Of a stretch of 64,000 nucleotides of DNA, positions 41,454 through 50,161 are shown piece after piece. Under the pieces are notes generated by a model that ran no database searches, had not been told where the DNA came from, and was given only the letters and a program-made list of their open reading frames with translations. Position 1 is the first letter of the stretch. Each line of letters begins with the position of its first letter. The stretch covers positions 1,302,001-1,366,000 of the forward strand of contig NZ_WHUV01000001.1 in assembly GCF_009380155.1 (NCBI RefSeq). The letters run 5' to 3'. The DNA comes from Pseudomonas piscis (GTDB taxonomy: Bacteria; Pseudomonadota; Gammaproteobacteria; Pseudomonadales; Pseudomonadaceae). The translations under genes were made by a program, and so were the position numbers.

Positions 41454-42644
41454 CTAGACGACCCGGGCGATGGCTTCGGCCAGCTGATCCAGGCGGCTGG
41501 CGTCGATCCCGGCCACGTTGGCGCGGCCCGAACTGACCATGTACACGCTGTGGTGTTCACGCAGTTCCTGGACCTGGGCGGGGCTCAGGCCGGTATAGGA
41601 GAACATCCCGCGTTGCACGCCGATATGGGCGAAGCGCTCGGCCAGGCCATAGGGTTGCAGGGCTTGCACCAGGCCGGCACGCAGTTGCGCGATGCGCAGG
41701 CGCATGGCTTCCACTTCGTCGCTCCAGAGGCTCTTGAGCTGCGCATCGCCGAGGATGGTCGCTACCACGGCGGCACCGTGGTCCGGTGGCGTGGACCACA
41801 GGTTGCGAGCGATGTGCGCCAGTTGGCTGCGCACATCCAGCAGCTTCTCGGCATCCTGGGTGCAGACGATCAGGGCGCCGGTGCGGTCGCGATACAGGCC
41901 GAAGTTCTTCGAGCAGGAACTGGTGATCAGCACTTCCGGCAGCTCGGCGGCGAACAGCCGGACGGCCCAGGCATCCTGCTCCAGGCCATCGCCGAAGCCC
42001 TGGTAGGCGAAGTCGATCAGCGGCAGCAGCTTGCGGCTGCGCACCACCTCCAGCACCCGTTGCCAGTCGGCCTGGCTCAGGTCGAAGCCGGTGGGGTTGT
42101 GGCAGCAGGCGTGCAACAGCACCACGTCGCCTTCCGGCACCTGGTTCAGGGCCGCCAGCATGGCCTCCACATCCAGGCGGTTGTCACTGCCCACGTAGGG
42201 GTAGTGGCTGACCTTGACCCCGGCCGCGGCGAAGATGGTCTCGTGGATCGGCCAGGTCGGATCGCTCAGCCACACGCCACGGCCCGGCAGGCAGTGGGCG
42301 ATGAAGTCAGCGCTCAGGCGCAGGGCGCCAGTACCGCCTGGGGTCTGGGTAGCCCCGGCGCGTTGCTGGGCGATGAGCGGCGAAGCGCTGCCCAGCACCA
42401 GTTCATTGATCACCTTGCCGAAGGCCGCGTCGCCGTGGCCGCCGATGTAGATCTTGGTGTCCTGGCTCTCCACCAGGCGCTGTTCGGCCAGTTTCACCGA
42501 ACGCGGGATCGGCGTCAGGCCCTGGGAGTCCTTGTAGACCCCCACGCCCAGGTCGAACTTGCGCGGGTTGGGGTCGCTGGCGTAGGCCCCCATCAGGCCG
42601 AGAATCGGGTCGCCAGGCACACGACCGATTGCGTCGAAATGCAT
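41454..42644 (-). CDS. phhC: Aromatic amino acid aminotransferase PhhC
   Basis: A 396-aa class I PLP aminotransferase starting [39 protein letters not shown]. The active-site Lys is in SSCSKNFGLYRDRTGAL. HACCHNPTGFDLS holds the pyridine-ring Asn, and FAYQGFGDGLEQDAWAVR is the conserved AspC/TyrB segment. Third gene of phhABC; its ATG overlaps the phhB stop. Catalyses Tyr to 4-hydroxyphenylpyruvate. Confidence 0.94.
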   Translation of the reverse strand: MHFDAIGRVPGDPILGLMGAYASDPNPRKFDLGVGVYKDSQGLTPIPRSVKLAEQRLVESQDTKIYIGGHGDAAFGKVINELVLGSASPLIAQQRAGATQTPGGTGALRLSADFIAHCLPGRGVWLSDPTWPIHETIFAAAGVKVSHYPYVGSDNRLDVEAMLAALNQVPEGDVVLLHACCHNPTGFDLSQADWQRVLEVVRSRKLLPLIDFAYQGFGDGLEQDAWAVRLFAAELPEVLITSSCSKNFGLYRDRTGALIVCTQDAEKLLDVRSQLAHIARNLWSTPPDHGAAVVATILGDAQLKSLWSDEVEAMRLRIAQLRAGLVQALQPYGLAERFAHIGVQRGMFSYTGLSPAQVQELREHHSVYMVSSGRANVAGIDASRLDQLAEAIARVV

Positions 42645-43000
42645 TACTTGCGTCCTTCTGCGGTCTTGGCCACTTCGTCGGTGCGGGCGGCCATGATGAA
42701 GTCGTTGCGGTGCAGGCCCTTGATGGAGTGGCTCCACCAGGTCACGGTCACCTTGCCCCATTCGGTCAGCAGGCCCGGGTGGTGGCCTTCGGCCTCGGAG
42801 ATCTCGCCCATGGCGTTGGTGAAGGCCAGGGCGAACTTGAAGTTCTTGAACAGGAAGACTTTTTCCAGCTGCATCACGCCGTCGCGAACTTCGATGTTCC
42901 AGTCAGGGATCTGCTTGATCAGCACCGGCAGTTCTTCGTCGCTGACCTGAGGGGCATCGGCGCGGCAGGCTTCGCAGTGGGCTTGGTTCAGAGCGGTCAT
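42644..43000 (-). CDS. phhB: Pterin-4a-carbinolamine dehydratase PhhB
   Basis: A 118-aa protein recycling the pterin cofactor of PhhA. The DCoH/PCD active-site motif appears as [33 protein letters not shown], with the His pair and the distant Trp/His. Start at [25 protein letters not shown] by family length; the longer frame is not homologous. Overlaps phhC by one base and follows phhA. Confidence 0.95.
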   Translation of the reverse strand: MTALNQAHCEACRADAPQVSDEELPVLIKQIPDWNIEVRDGVMQLEKVFLFKNFKFALAFTNAMGEISEAEGHHPGLLTEWGKVTVTWWSHSIKGLHRNDFIMAARTDEVAKTAEGRK

Positions 43001-43210
43001 GGTGTATTCCCGAAATCGATTCTTGTTGGGGCGGGCTGGGGAAAACTGCTGCGCTGGGCAATCTCTTCCGGGTGTCGGCGAAAAGTGTCGGTCCGAACTG
43101 GCCGGACCGCCATTTGCCACCTGTCCCAGGCGGGATTGCCTGCGCTCGTGAGATTTCGCGCAGCCCGTGGACGTTACTATCTTTCGCAGCGGCTCGCGAG
43201 TGCGGGCCGC

Positions 43211-44002
43211 TCAGGCCGCCTTGGGTTTTGGCGGAAACTTGGGTGCGTGCAGGCCCAGCTGCATGCCCTGGTGGACCAGGGCCATGATGTCTTCATGGGC
43301 CAGGTCGAACAGGCGCTTGAGCTCCGGCAGGACGAAGTAGATCGGCTGCAGGATGTCGATGCGATACGGCGTGCGCATGGCCTCCAGCGGATCGAAAGCC
43401 TGGTGCTCCGGTTCCCCGGACAGGCTGTAGACGGTCTCCTTGGGCGAAGACAGGATGCCGCCGCCATAGATGCGCCGGCCGGCTGGGGTCTCCACCAGGC
43501 CGAACTCGATGGTCATCCAGTACAGGCGGGCCAGGTATACCCGTTCTTCCTTGGTGGCTTGCAAGCCGAGCTTGCCGTAGGTGTGGGTGAACTCGGCGAA
43601 CCAGGGGTTGGTCAGCAGCGGGCAGTGGCCGAAGATCTCGTGGAAGATGTCCGGTTCCTGCAGGTAGTCCAGTTCTTCGCGGGTACGGATGAAGGTCGCG
43701 ACAGGGAAGCGCTTGCTGGCCAGCAGTTCGAAAAAGGTCTGGAAAGGAATCAGCGCCGGGACCCGGGCCACTTGCCAGCCGGTGGTTTCGCCCAGGACCT
43801 TGTTTATTTCGCCGAGTTGCGGAATGCGATCGTGGGGCAGTCCCAGCTTCTCGATGCCGTCCAGGTATTCCTGGCACGCACGGCCCTCGATCACTTTCAA
43901 CTGGCGAGTGATCAGGGTGTTCCACACCGCGTGTTCTTCGGGTGGATAGTCGATAAAACCTTGCGCGTCGGGCTCGCGGGCCACGTACTGCGTCTGCTTC
44001 AT
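43211..44002 (-). CDS. phhA: Phenylalanine 4-monooxygenase PhhA
   Basis: A 263-aa non-haem iron, pterin-dependent hydroxylase making Tyr from Phe. The iron ligands are in DIFHEIFGHCPLLTNPWFAEF (two His) and TIEFGLVETP (Glu). Pterin contact VPALIPFQTFFELLASKRFPVATFIR is intact. Length as in P. aeruginosa PhhA (262). The divergent phhR and a PhhR-type box 116 bp upstream indicate activation by PhhR. Confidence 0.97.
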   Translation of the reverse strand: MKQTQYVAREPDAQGFIDYPPEEHAVWNTLITRQLKVIEGRACQEYLDGIEKLGLPHDRIPQLGEINKVLGETTGWQVARVPALIPFQTFFELLASKRFPVATFIRTREELDYLQEPDIFHEIFGHCPLLTNPWFAEFTHTYGKLGLQATKEERVYLARLYWMTIEFGLVETPAGRRIYGGGILSSPKETVYSLSGEPEHQAFDPLEAMRTPYRIDILQPIYFVLPELKRLFDLAHEDIMALVHQGMQLGLHAPKFPPKPKAA

Positions 44003-44117
44003 GCTGCTCTCCTGCCAGGGGATGCGTTCTTGTTATGAATGACCCCAGTGATACGCCAGGGTGCGACGCTTTGCAGCAGGTGGCGGTGGTTGAAGGGGCG
44101 ACTTTGAAGGGACTTGT

Positions 44118-44135
44118 CGTAAAGTTATCGTTACG
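44118..44135. promoter_or_regulatory. PhhR-type box between phhA and phhR
   Basis: CGTAAAGTTATCGTTACG has the TGTAAA-N6-TTTACA layout with mismatches only in the outer and one inner position. It is 116 bp before phhA and 174 bp before phhR. The rest of the 306-bp interval holds no gene, and I find no -24/-12 promoter in the phhA direction. Confidence 0.65.
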
Positions 44136-44308
44136 AATATGGCCAAGGCCCTGCATTGTTGGGGATGAACCATTTGAAAATAGCGGAAGCTGTCACATAA
44201 TCTTGACGATTATCTGCGGCATCCAGCAGAAACTTTGCTGGCCATGGCGCCAAAAGCGTCGCTCGTCGGCGTTTATGCCCTCCATATTTCCTTTCGGGCC
44301 TTTATTCC

Positions 44309-45871
44309 ATGCGCATCAAGGTTCACTGCCAGAACCGTATCGGCATCCTGCGGGACATCCTCAATCTGCTGGTGGAGTACGGCATCAACGTTGCTCGGGG
44401 CGAAGTGGGCGGCGAGCATGGCAACGCCATCTATCTGCACTGCCCGAACCTGATCAACCTGCAGTTCCAGGCCCTGCGGCCCAAGTTCGAATCCATCGCC
44501 GGGGTGTTCGGGGTCAAGCGTGTCGGGCTGATGCCCAGCGAGCGCCGGCACATGGAGCTCAATGCGCTGCTGGGGGCCCTGGATTTTCCCGTACTGTCCA
44601 TTGACATGGGCGGTTCCATCGTCGCTGCCAACCGCGCCGCCGCCCAGTTGCTGGGGGTGCGGGTGGACGAGGTACCGGGCATCCCGTTGTCGCGCTATGC
44701 CGAGGATTTCGACCTGCCGGAGCTGGTGCGGGCCAACAAGTCGCGGATCAACGGATTGCGGGTCAAGGTCAAGGGCGACGTATTCCTGGCGGATATCGCG
44801 CCCTTGCAGTCCGAGCATGACGACAGCGAGGCCATGGCCGGCGCGGTGCTGACCCTGCACCGCGCGGACCGGGTCGGCGAGCGCATCTACAACGTGCGCA
44901 AGCAGGAGCTGCGCGGCTTCGACAGTATCTTCCAGAGCTCCAAGGTGATGGCTGCGGTGGTGCGTGAGGCGCGGCGCATGGCGCCCCTGGACGCGCCCCT
45001 GCTGATCGAAGGGGAAACCGGTACCGGCAAGGAGCTGCTGGCCCGCGCCTGCCACCTGGCCAGCCCGCGCGGCCAGTCGCCGTTGATGGCGCTGAACTGC
45101 GCCGGGTTGCCTGAATCCATGGCCGAAACCGAACTGTTCGGTTACGGCCCCGGGGCGTTCGAAGGTGCGCGGGCGGAAGGCAAGCTGGGCCTGCTGGAGT
45201 TGACGGCGGGCGGTACCCTGTTCCTCGATGGCGTGGGGGAAATGAGCCCGCGGTTGCAGGTCAAGTTGCTGCGCTTTTTGCAGGACGGCTGTTTCCGCCG
45301 GGTCGGCAGCGACGAAGAGGTGTACCTGGATGTGCGGGTGATCTGCGCCACCCAGCTGGATCTTTCCGAGCTTTGTGCCCGTGGTGAGTTCCGCCAGGAT
45401 CTCTACCATCGGCTCAATGTACTGTCCCTGCACATTCCGCCGCTGCGCGAGTGCCTGGATGGCCTCGGGCCCCTGGTGGAGCACTTTCTCGACCAGGCCA
45501 GCCGGCAGATCGGCTGCCCCTTGCCGCAGCTGGCGCCGGCGGCCATGGAGCGGCTCAGTCACTACCATTGGCCAGGCAACGTCCGGCAGTTGGAAAACGT
45601 ACTGTTCCAGGCGGTGTCGTTGTGCGATGGCGGCATGGTCAAGGCCGAGCACATCCGCTTGCCGGACTATGGCGCGCGCCAGCCTCTTGGCGAGTTTTCC
45701 CTGGACGGCGGGCTGGAGCAGATCGTCGGGCGCTTCGAGAAAGCCGTGCTCGAAAGCCTTTACGCCGAATTTCCCAGCAGCCGGCAGTTGGGCAAGCGCC
45801 TGGGAGTGTCCCATACCACCATCGCCAACAAACTGCGCCAGTACGAGGTCGGCAAGGATTGCCAGGAATGA
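44309..45871 (+). CDS. phhR: TyrR-family activator PhhR
   Basis: A 520-aa regulator: N-terminal ACT domain (MRIKVHCQNRIGILRDILNLLVEYGINVARGEVGG), PAS domain (about 85-190), AAA+ domain with Walker A GETGTGKE (235-242) and Walker B LFLDGVGE, and a C-terminal Fis-type HTH (SRQLGKRLGVSHTTIANKLRQY). The sigma-54 contact loop GAFTGA reads GAFEGA (residues 282-287), so it is expected to work with sigma-70, as TyrR and P. putida PhhR do. It activates phhABC and probably aroP; a divergent box lies in between. Confidence 0.95.
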   Translation: MRIKVHCQNRIGILRDILNLLVEYGINVARGEVGGEHGNAIYLHCPNLINLQFQALRPKFESIAGVFGVKRVGLMPSERRHMELNALLGALDFPVLSIDMGGSIVAANRAAAQLLGVRVDEVPGIPLSRYAEDFDLPELVRANKSRINGLRVKVKGDVFLADIAPLQSEHDDSEAMAGAVLTLHRADRVGERIYNVRKQELRGFDSIFQSSKVMAAVVREARRMAPLDAPLLIEGETGTGKELLARACHLASPRGQSPLMALNCAGLPESMAETELFGYGPGAFEGARAEGKLGLLELTAGGTLFLDGVGEMSPRLQVKLLRFLQDGCFRRVGSDEEVYLDVRVICATQLDLSELCARGEFRQDLYHRLNVLSLHIPPLRECLDGLGPLVEHFLDQASRQIGCPLPQLAPAAMERLSHYHWPGNVRQLENVLFQAVSLCDGGMVKAEHIRLPDYGARQPLGEFSLDGGLEQIVGRFEKAVLESLYAEFPSSRQLGKRLGVSHTTIANKLRQYEVGKDCQE

Positions 45872-45898
45872 AAAAGCCCCGCTGTAGCGGGGCTTTTT
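45871..45898. terminator. Bidirectional rho-independent terminator
   Basis: AAAAAGCCCCGC pairs perfectly with GCGGGGCTTTTT around a TGTA loop. T-runs on both strands let it serve phhR and the convergent methyltransferase gene. Confidence 0.95.
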
Positions 45899-45916
45899 CA
45901 TGGGGCAGGTCGGGCT

Positions 45917-46639
45917 TCAGATGTGGAAGTAGCCGACGCAGGAGTCGAACGGCAGGCGCTTGAGTTCGATCTTGTTCATGTCGAACACTTCACGCAGGGC
46001 CTTGGTCTCGCCCGGGAAGTTGCGATAGGCGACTTCGTCGAGCACCACGATGGCGCCCTTGGGCATGTAGGGCAGGAAAGTTTCCAGGGCTACCTTGGTC
46101 GGTTCGTACAGGTCGGTGTCGAGGATCAGCATGGCCACCACCAGGTCTGGGCGCGACTTGACGAACTCCGGCGCGGTCTTGCAGATGTCGCCCTTGACCA
46201 GCTCGCAGCGAGGGATCCGATTGACCGGGCGCAGCAGGTCGTTGGCGTCGATCATGTCCTGGATCAGCGACTGGTCGGTGTCGGAGAACATGGTCTCGTT
46301 GATGTCGGCCGGGTCTTCATCCTTGTTGATGCTGGTGAAGCCTTCGAAAGTGTCGAAGCCGACGATGGAGCGGTTGATCGCATAGGGCTCGAGGATCATC
46401 GACAGGTGCATGTAGAGCATCAGCGAATTGCCCTTGTACACACCGCACTCGATGATCGCGCCGGGGACGTCCATGACTTTCTTGAACAGTTCCATGCGCG
46501 ACAGCGCCGCAGTGACGTTGATGCGGTTGGCAAACACGAACGGCGCGTCGGCGACGTACTCGGCGTCGACCCGTTTGAGAACCCCGGCGCGGGTGGCGTT
46601 GTATTCGGCTTCGGCGGGGGTGAGGCGACGTTTGGTCAT
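45917..46639 (-). CDS. TylF/MycF-type SAM-dependent O-methyltransferase
   Basis: A 240-aa methyltransferase. The SAM loop IIECGVYKGNSLMLY (about residues 62-76), the metal-binding region ILDTDLYEPTKVALETFLPYMPKGAIVVLDEV and the FDTFEGF motif match the TylF/MycF/NovP family, which methylates sugar hydroxyls. Its ATG overlaps the stop of the upstream oxygenase gene by 4 bp, so the two act together. Position opposite flgF and near the glycosylation operon suggests it decorates a flagellin sugar; not shown directly. Confidence 0.82.
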   Translation of the reverse strand: MTKRRLTPAEAEYNATRAGVLKRVDAEYVADAPFVFANRINVTAALSRMELFKKVMDVPGAIIECGVYKGNSLMLYMHLSMILEPYAINRSIVGFDTFEGFTSINKDEDPADINETMFSDTDQSLIQDMIDANDLLRPVNRIPRCELVKGDICKTAPEFVKSRPDLVVAMLILDTDLYEPTKVALETFLPYMPKGAIVVLDEVAYRNFPGETKALREVFDMNKIELKRLPFDSCVGYFHI

Positions 46640-47502
46640 GGGTGGAATCCTTGGAAATTCGAGAAGTCGTGGGCGTGGAAATAGTCTTTGAAGCCGGAGC
46701 CGACGTCTGGGCAGGCGCTGTCGACGTTGGGGGCTCCGCGATTGTGTTTCAGGTCGTCCAGGTGCATCAGGCGGAAATCCACGCTGAAGCGCGTGCGGTC
46801 GGTGCGGTTGGCGACGGTACCGTGCAGGTGCGAGCCGGAGAAGACCAGCATCTCGCCGCAGTTGCCGGCGATGCGGATCTCCGATGAGGCGTCGATTTCG
46901 CCCAGGGGTACCGGGTGCACCCGTACCTCCTCGGTCAGGTTGTCCTTGGCCTTGTGGCGCTGGTTGCTGATCCAGTCCTTGAGGCTCCAGTCCTTTGACG
47001 TATTGGGTACCGGCTTATCGAAATAGCTCGGGTTGATCATCATGGTCTGGTCCGGGGTGATGCTGTAGACCGGCATCCAGGTGTTGATCTGGCAGTCGAC
47101 GCTGCCGTACCAGCTGTCACGGTGGGGTTTGTAGGCGTAGCTGACGCCGGCGTGCAGGTAGTCGTAGTTGGGCACCACACGCAGGCGTGGCACGTCGAAG
47201 ATGTATTCGCGCGGATCGATGCCGACTTCGTGGATGAAGCCGAGGATCAATTCCTTGACGCGCTGGCTATTGGTGAACTGGCCCTTGAGGCGGGTGACCC
47301 GGGTGACGAATTCTTCCACCGGCATCATGGTGTGCAGGGCTTGGTGGTTCTTCTCGCCGTCGAAGGCCGCGGTGATGTTTTCCTTGGCGAATTCGCATAG
47401 TTCCTTGGCGGTAGCCAGCTGGGTATCCAGGAAGATGTCTCCTGAATAGATGGCTTGCTTGAAGTCAGCTGTCTTGCTCAGCTGATTGAGATGCAGGTTC
47501 AA
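46636..47502 (-). CDS. Putative Fe(II)/2-oxoglutarate-type oxygenase
   Basis: A 288-aa protein with a jelly-roll signature: YAYKPHRDSWYG gives the HxD pair (His127, Asp129), and MLVFSGSHLHGTVANRTDRTRFSVDFR gives the distal His (His225 or His227) and the 2-oxoglutarate Arg (Arg238). This resembles phytanoyl-CoA-like and related sugar or peptide oxygenases. Length is typical. Overlaps the TylF-type methyltransferase start; both are divergent from flgF. Likely oxidises a sugar or peptide that is then methylated; substrate unknown. Confidence 0.72.
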   Translation of the reverse strand: MNLHLNQLSKTADFKQAIYSGDIFLDTQLATAKELCEFAKENITAAFDGEKNHQALHTMMPVEEFVTRVTRLKGQFTNSQRVKELILGFIHEVGIDPREYIFDVPRLRVVPNYDYLHAGVSYAYKPHRDSWYGSVDCQINTWMPVYSITPDQTMMINPSYFDKPVPNTSKDWSLKDWISNQRHKAKDNLTEEVRVHPVPLGEIDASSEIRIAGNCGEMLVFSGSHLHGTVANRTDRTRFSVDFRLMHLDDLKHNRGAPNVDSACPDVGSGFKDYFHAHDFSNFQGFHP

Positions 47503-47755
47503 AGCGGTTCTCCTTGGCGGTCACTGGCTAGAGTGTCGGCCATCCCTGCGTAAACTGAAGTCGCGATGGCCGGACGCTATCCCTAGCAAGATCCGTTCTC
47601 AAAATCCTGCGGCCATGGAATTGTCCAAGGTGCGACCCGGCCTTGCCGGTAGCGGCATAAGTCCGCCGTTTTTTCGTCTCTGGGATTTCCCTCCGTAACC
47701 ACCTGATTTGCGCCAGAGTCCCGGCCAGCATGGAGTGCGCCGCTAGAAATAAAAG

Positions 47756-47773
47756 TTGGTGCAGAAATTGCTT
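47756..47773 (+). promoter_or_regulatory. Sigma-54 promoter of the flgF operon
   Basis: TTGGTGCAGAAATTGCTT fits the -24/-12 consensus (TTGGCAC-N5-TTGCTT) with the invariant GG and GC exactly 10 bases apart. It is about 56 bp before the flgF start. In Pseudomonas the hook-basal-body genes are RpoN/FleQ-FleR dependent, which agrees. Confidence 0.85.
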
Positions 47774-47828
47774 AGGCCATGCCCAGTACAGCGGCGGGCG
47801 GCAAACGTCCGGCAGATGAGGAACGACA

Positions 47829-48569
47829 GTGGACAAGTACCTTTATGTGGCGATGACCGGCGCCAGCCAGAACGCGCTGGCGCAAAAGGCCCATGCCAAC
47901 AATTTGGCGAACATCTCCACCAACGGTTTTCAGCGTGACCTGGAACAGGCTCGCGCGATGCCGGTATTTGGTGACAGTTTTCCGGCACGGGCGTTTGCCA
48001 TGAGCGAGCGTCCGGCGACGGATTTCTCCCAGGGTTCGCTGGTCGAGACCGGTCGTGACCTGGACGTGGCCGTCAGTGGCAGGGGCTGGATCGCCGTGCA
48101 GAGTCCCGACGGCAGCGAGAGCTACGTGCGTACCGGTAGCTTGAATGTCGATGCGCTGGGGGTTCTGCGTGCCGGCAACGGCATGCCGGTGATGGGTAAC
48201 GGTGGTCCTATCGCCGTGCCGCCCGAGCAGAAGATCGAAGTTGGCCAGGATGGCACCATCACCATTCGCGCCATGGGCGAGGGGCCGCGAGTCATGGCCG
48301 AGGTCGACCGGATCAAGCTGGTCAATCCGGATACCCGCAACCTGGTCAAGGGCCTGGATGGCTCGATCAAGACCAAGGACGGGCAGCCAGCAGCGGCCGA
48401 TGCCAACGTGCAGTTGGTCTCGGGTTTCCTCGAGTCGAGCAACGTCAATGCAGTGGAAGAAATGACCGCGGTGCTGGCCTTGTCCCGGCAGTTCGAGCTG
48501 CACGTCAAGATGATGAACAGCGCCAAAGAAGACGACCAGGCCATGGCTCGGGTCTTGCAGATCAGCTAA
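47829..48569 (+). CDS. flgF: Flagellar proximal rod protein FlgF
   Basis: A 246-aa rod protein starting at a GTG (MDKYLYVAMTGASQNALAQKAHANNLANISTNGFQRDL). The N-terminal helix with the ANNLANxxTxGF motif and the C-terminal coil (SSNVNAVEEMTAVLALSRQFELHVKMM) define the FlgF/G/E class. First gene after a sigma-54 promoter; flgG follows after 45 bp. flgBCDE, usually upstream, are not here. Confidence 0.94.
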   Translation: MDKYLYVAMTGASQNALAQKAHANNLANISTNGFQRDLEQARAMPVFGDSFPARAFAMSERPATDFSQGSLVETGRDLDVAVSGRGWIAVQSPDGSESYVRTGSLNVDALGVLRAGNGMPVMGNGGPIAVPPEQKIEVGQDGTITIRAMGEGPRVMAEVDRIKLVNPDTRNLVKGLDGSIKTKDGQPAAADANVQLVSGFLESSNVNAVEEMTAVLALSRQFELHVKMMNSAKEDDQAMARVLQIS

Positions 48570-48614
48570 TTACCAGTACCTAGCGCCGTAAAACAGGCGC
48601 GTGAGGAGAATCGA

Positions 48615-49400
48615 ATGCTTCCGGCTCTATGGGTTGCCAAAACCGGTCTGTCCGCCCAGGACACCAACCTGAGTGTTATTTCCAACAACCTGGCGAACGT
48701 TTCGACCACGGGCTTCAAGCGTGACCGTGCCGAGTTCCAGGACCTTCTGTACCAAATCAAGCGCCAGCCGGGTGCCCAGTCGACCCAGGACAGCGAACTG
48801 CCCTCCGGCCTGCAGGTCGGTACCGGCGTGCGGATCGTCGGCACTCAGAAGAACTTCAGTGCCGGCAGCTTGCAGACCACCCAGCAGCCGCTGGACCTGG
48901 CGATCAACGGTCGTGGGTTCTTCCAGATCCTGCAGCCCGATGGCACTACTTCCTATACCCGTGACGGCACGTTCCACCTGAACTCCAATGGCCAGATCGT
49001 CACCGCCAATGGTTTCGCCCTGGAGCCGGCAATCGTCGTACCCGACAACGCGCAGACCTTCACTGTGGGCAACGACGGCACCGTCTCCATCACCGTGGCC
49101 GGCAACCCGGCGTCCCAGGTGATCGGCAACCTGCAGACCGCCGACTTCATCAACCCGGCAGGCCTGCAAGCGCTGGGCAATAACCTGTTCCTGGAGACCG
49201 CCGCCAGTGGTGCGCCGCAGGTTGGTACCCCGGGCCTGAACGGCTTCGGCACCACGCTGCAGAACACCCTGGAAGCGTCCAACGTCAGTACCGTGGAAGA
49301 GATGGTCAACATGATCACCACCCAGCGGGCCTACGAGATGAACTCCAAGGTGATCTCCACCGCCGACCAGATGCTGTCGTTCGTAACGCAGAAGCTGTAA
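48615..49400 (+). CDS. flgG: Flagellar distal rod protein FlgG
   Basis: A 261-aa protein: LPALWVAKTGLSAQDTNLSVISNNLANVSTTGFKRDRAEFQDLLYQ and the C-terminal EASNVSTVEEMVNMITTQRAYEMNSKVISTADQML are canonical FlgG, length as in E. coli (260). Forms the distal rod that crosses the periplasm. GAGGAG precedes the ATG. Confidence 0.96.
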   Translation: MLPALWVAKTGLSAQDTNLSVISNNLANVSTTGFKRDRAEFQDLLYQIKRQPGAQSTQDSELPSGLQVGTGVRIVGTQKNFSAGSLQTTQQPLDLAINGRGFFQILQPDGTTSYTRDGTFHLNSNGQIVTANGFALEPAIVVPDNAQTFTVGNDGTVSITVAGNPASQVIGNLQTADFINPAGLQALGNNLFLETAASGAPQVGTPGLNGFGTTLQNTLEASNVSTVEEMVNMITTQRAYEMNSKVISTADQMLSFVTQKL

Positions 49401-49458
49401 TCAAGTCTTGAGGCCGTCATGAGTCGATGACGTGCCGGTAACATCGTGAGGAAGGGTC

Positions 49459-50154
49459 ATGAATCGGTTTATCTGTGTATTAGCGCTGAGTGGGAGTGCC
49501 GTGCTCGCGGGCTGTGTCGCCCCGCCACCCAAGCCCAATGACCCTTACTACGCGCCAGTGTTGCCGCGCACGCCGCTGCCTTCGGCCTCCAATAACGGTT
49601 CGATCTACCAGGCCGGCTTCGAGCAGAGCCTGTATACCGATCGCAAGGCGTTCCGGGTCGGTGACATCATCACCATCACCCTGAACGAGCGGACCGCGGC
49701 CAGTAAAGGCGCCAACTCGGCGTCGAGCAAGAACAGCAGCAACAGCATCGGCCTGACGTCGTTGTTCGGTGCTGTGCCCAACACCAACAACCCGTTCGGC
49801 GATGGCGACCTGAGCTTGAATGCCGGCTACAAGGGTGATCGCTCCACCAAGGGCGATAGCAAGGCGGCGCAAAGCAACAGCCTGACCGGTTCGATCACCG
49901 TCACCGTGGCCGACGTATTGCCCAACGGTATCCTCGCCGTGCGTGGCGAGAAGTGGATGACCCTCAATACCGGTGACGAGCTGGTGCGTATCGCCGGCCT
50001 GATCCGTGCGGACGATATCGCCACGGACAATACCGTGTCCTCGACCCGGGTGGCAGATGCGCGCATCACCTATTCGGGTACCGGGTCGTTCGCCGACGCC
50101 AACCAGCCTGGCTGGTTCGATCGTTTCTTCCTCAGCCCGCTGTTCCCTTTCTAG
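49459..50154 (+). CDS. flgH: Flagellar L-ring lipoprotein FlgH
   Basis: A 231-aa lipoprotein. The lipobox is LAGC (Cys19), followed by [45 protein letters not shown] and [31 protein letters not shown] are the FlgH core that forms the outer membrane L ring. An outer membrane C-terminal Phe is present. Confidence 0.96.
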   Translation: MNRFICVLALSGSAVLAGCVAPPPKPNDPYYAPVLPRTPLPSASNNGSIYQAGFEQSLYTDRKAFRVGDIITITLNERTAASKGANSASSKNSSNSIGLTSLFGAVPNTNNPFGDGDLSLNAGYKGDRSTKGDSKAAQSNSLTGSITVTVADVLPNGILAVRGEKWMTLNTGDELVRIAGLIRADDIATDNTVSSTRVADARITYSGTGSFADANQPGWFDRFFLSPLFPF

Positions 50155-50161
50155 GCGCACT

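Noticed and set aside
44003..44118. Sigma-54 promoter for phhA
   Set aside because: No GG-N10-GC pair with acceptable flanks in the phhA direction, and PhhR has GAFEGA.
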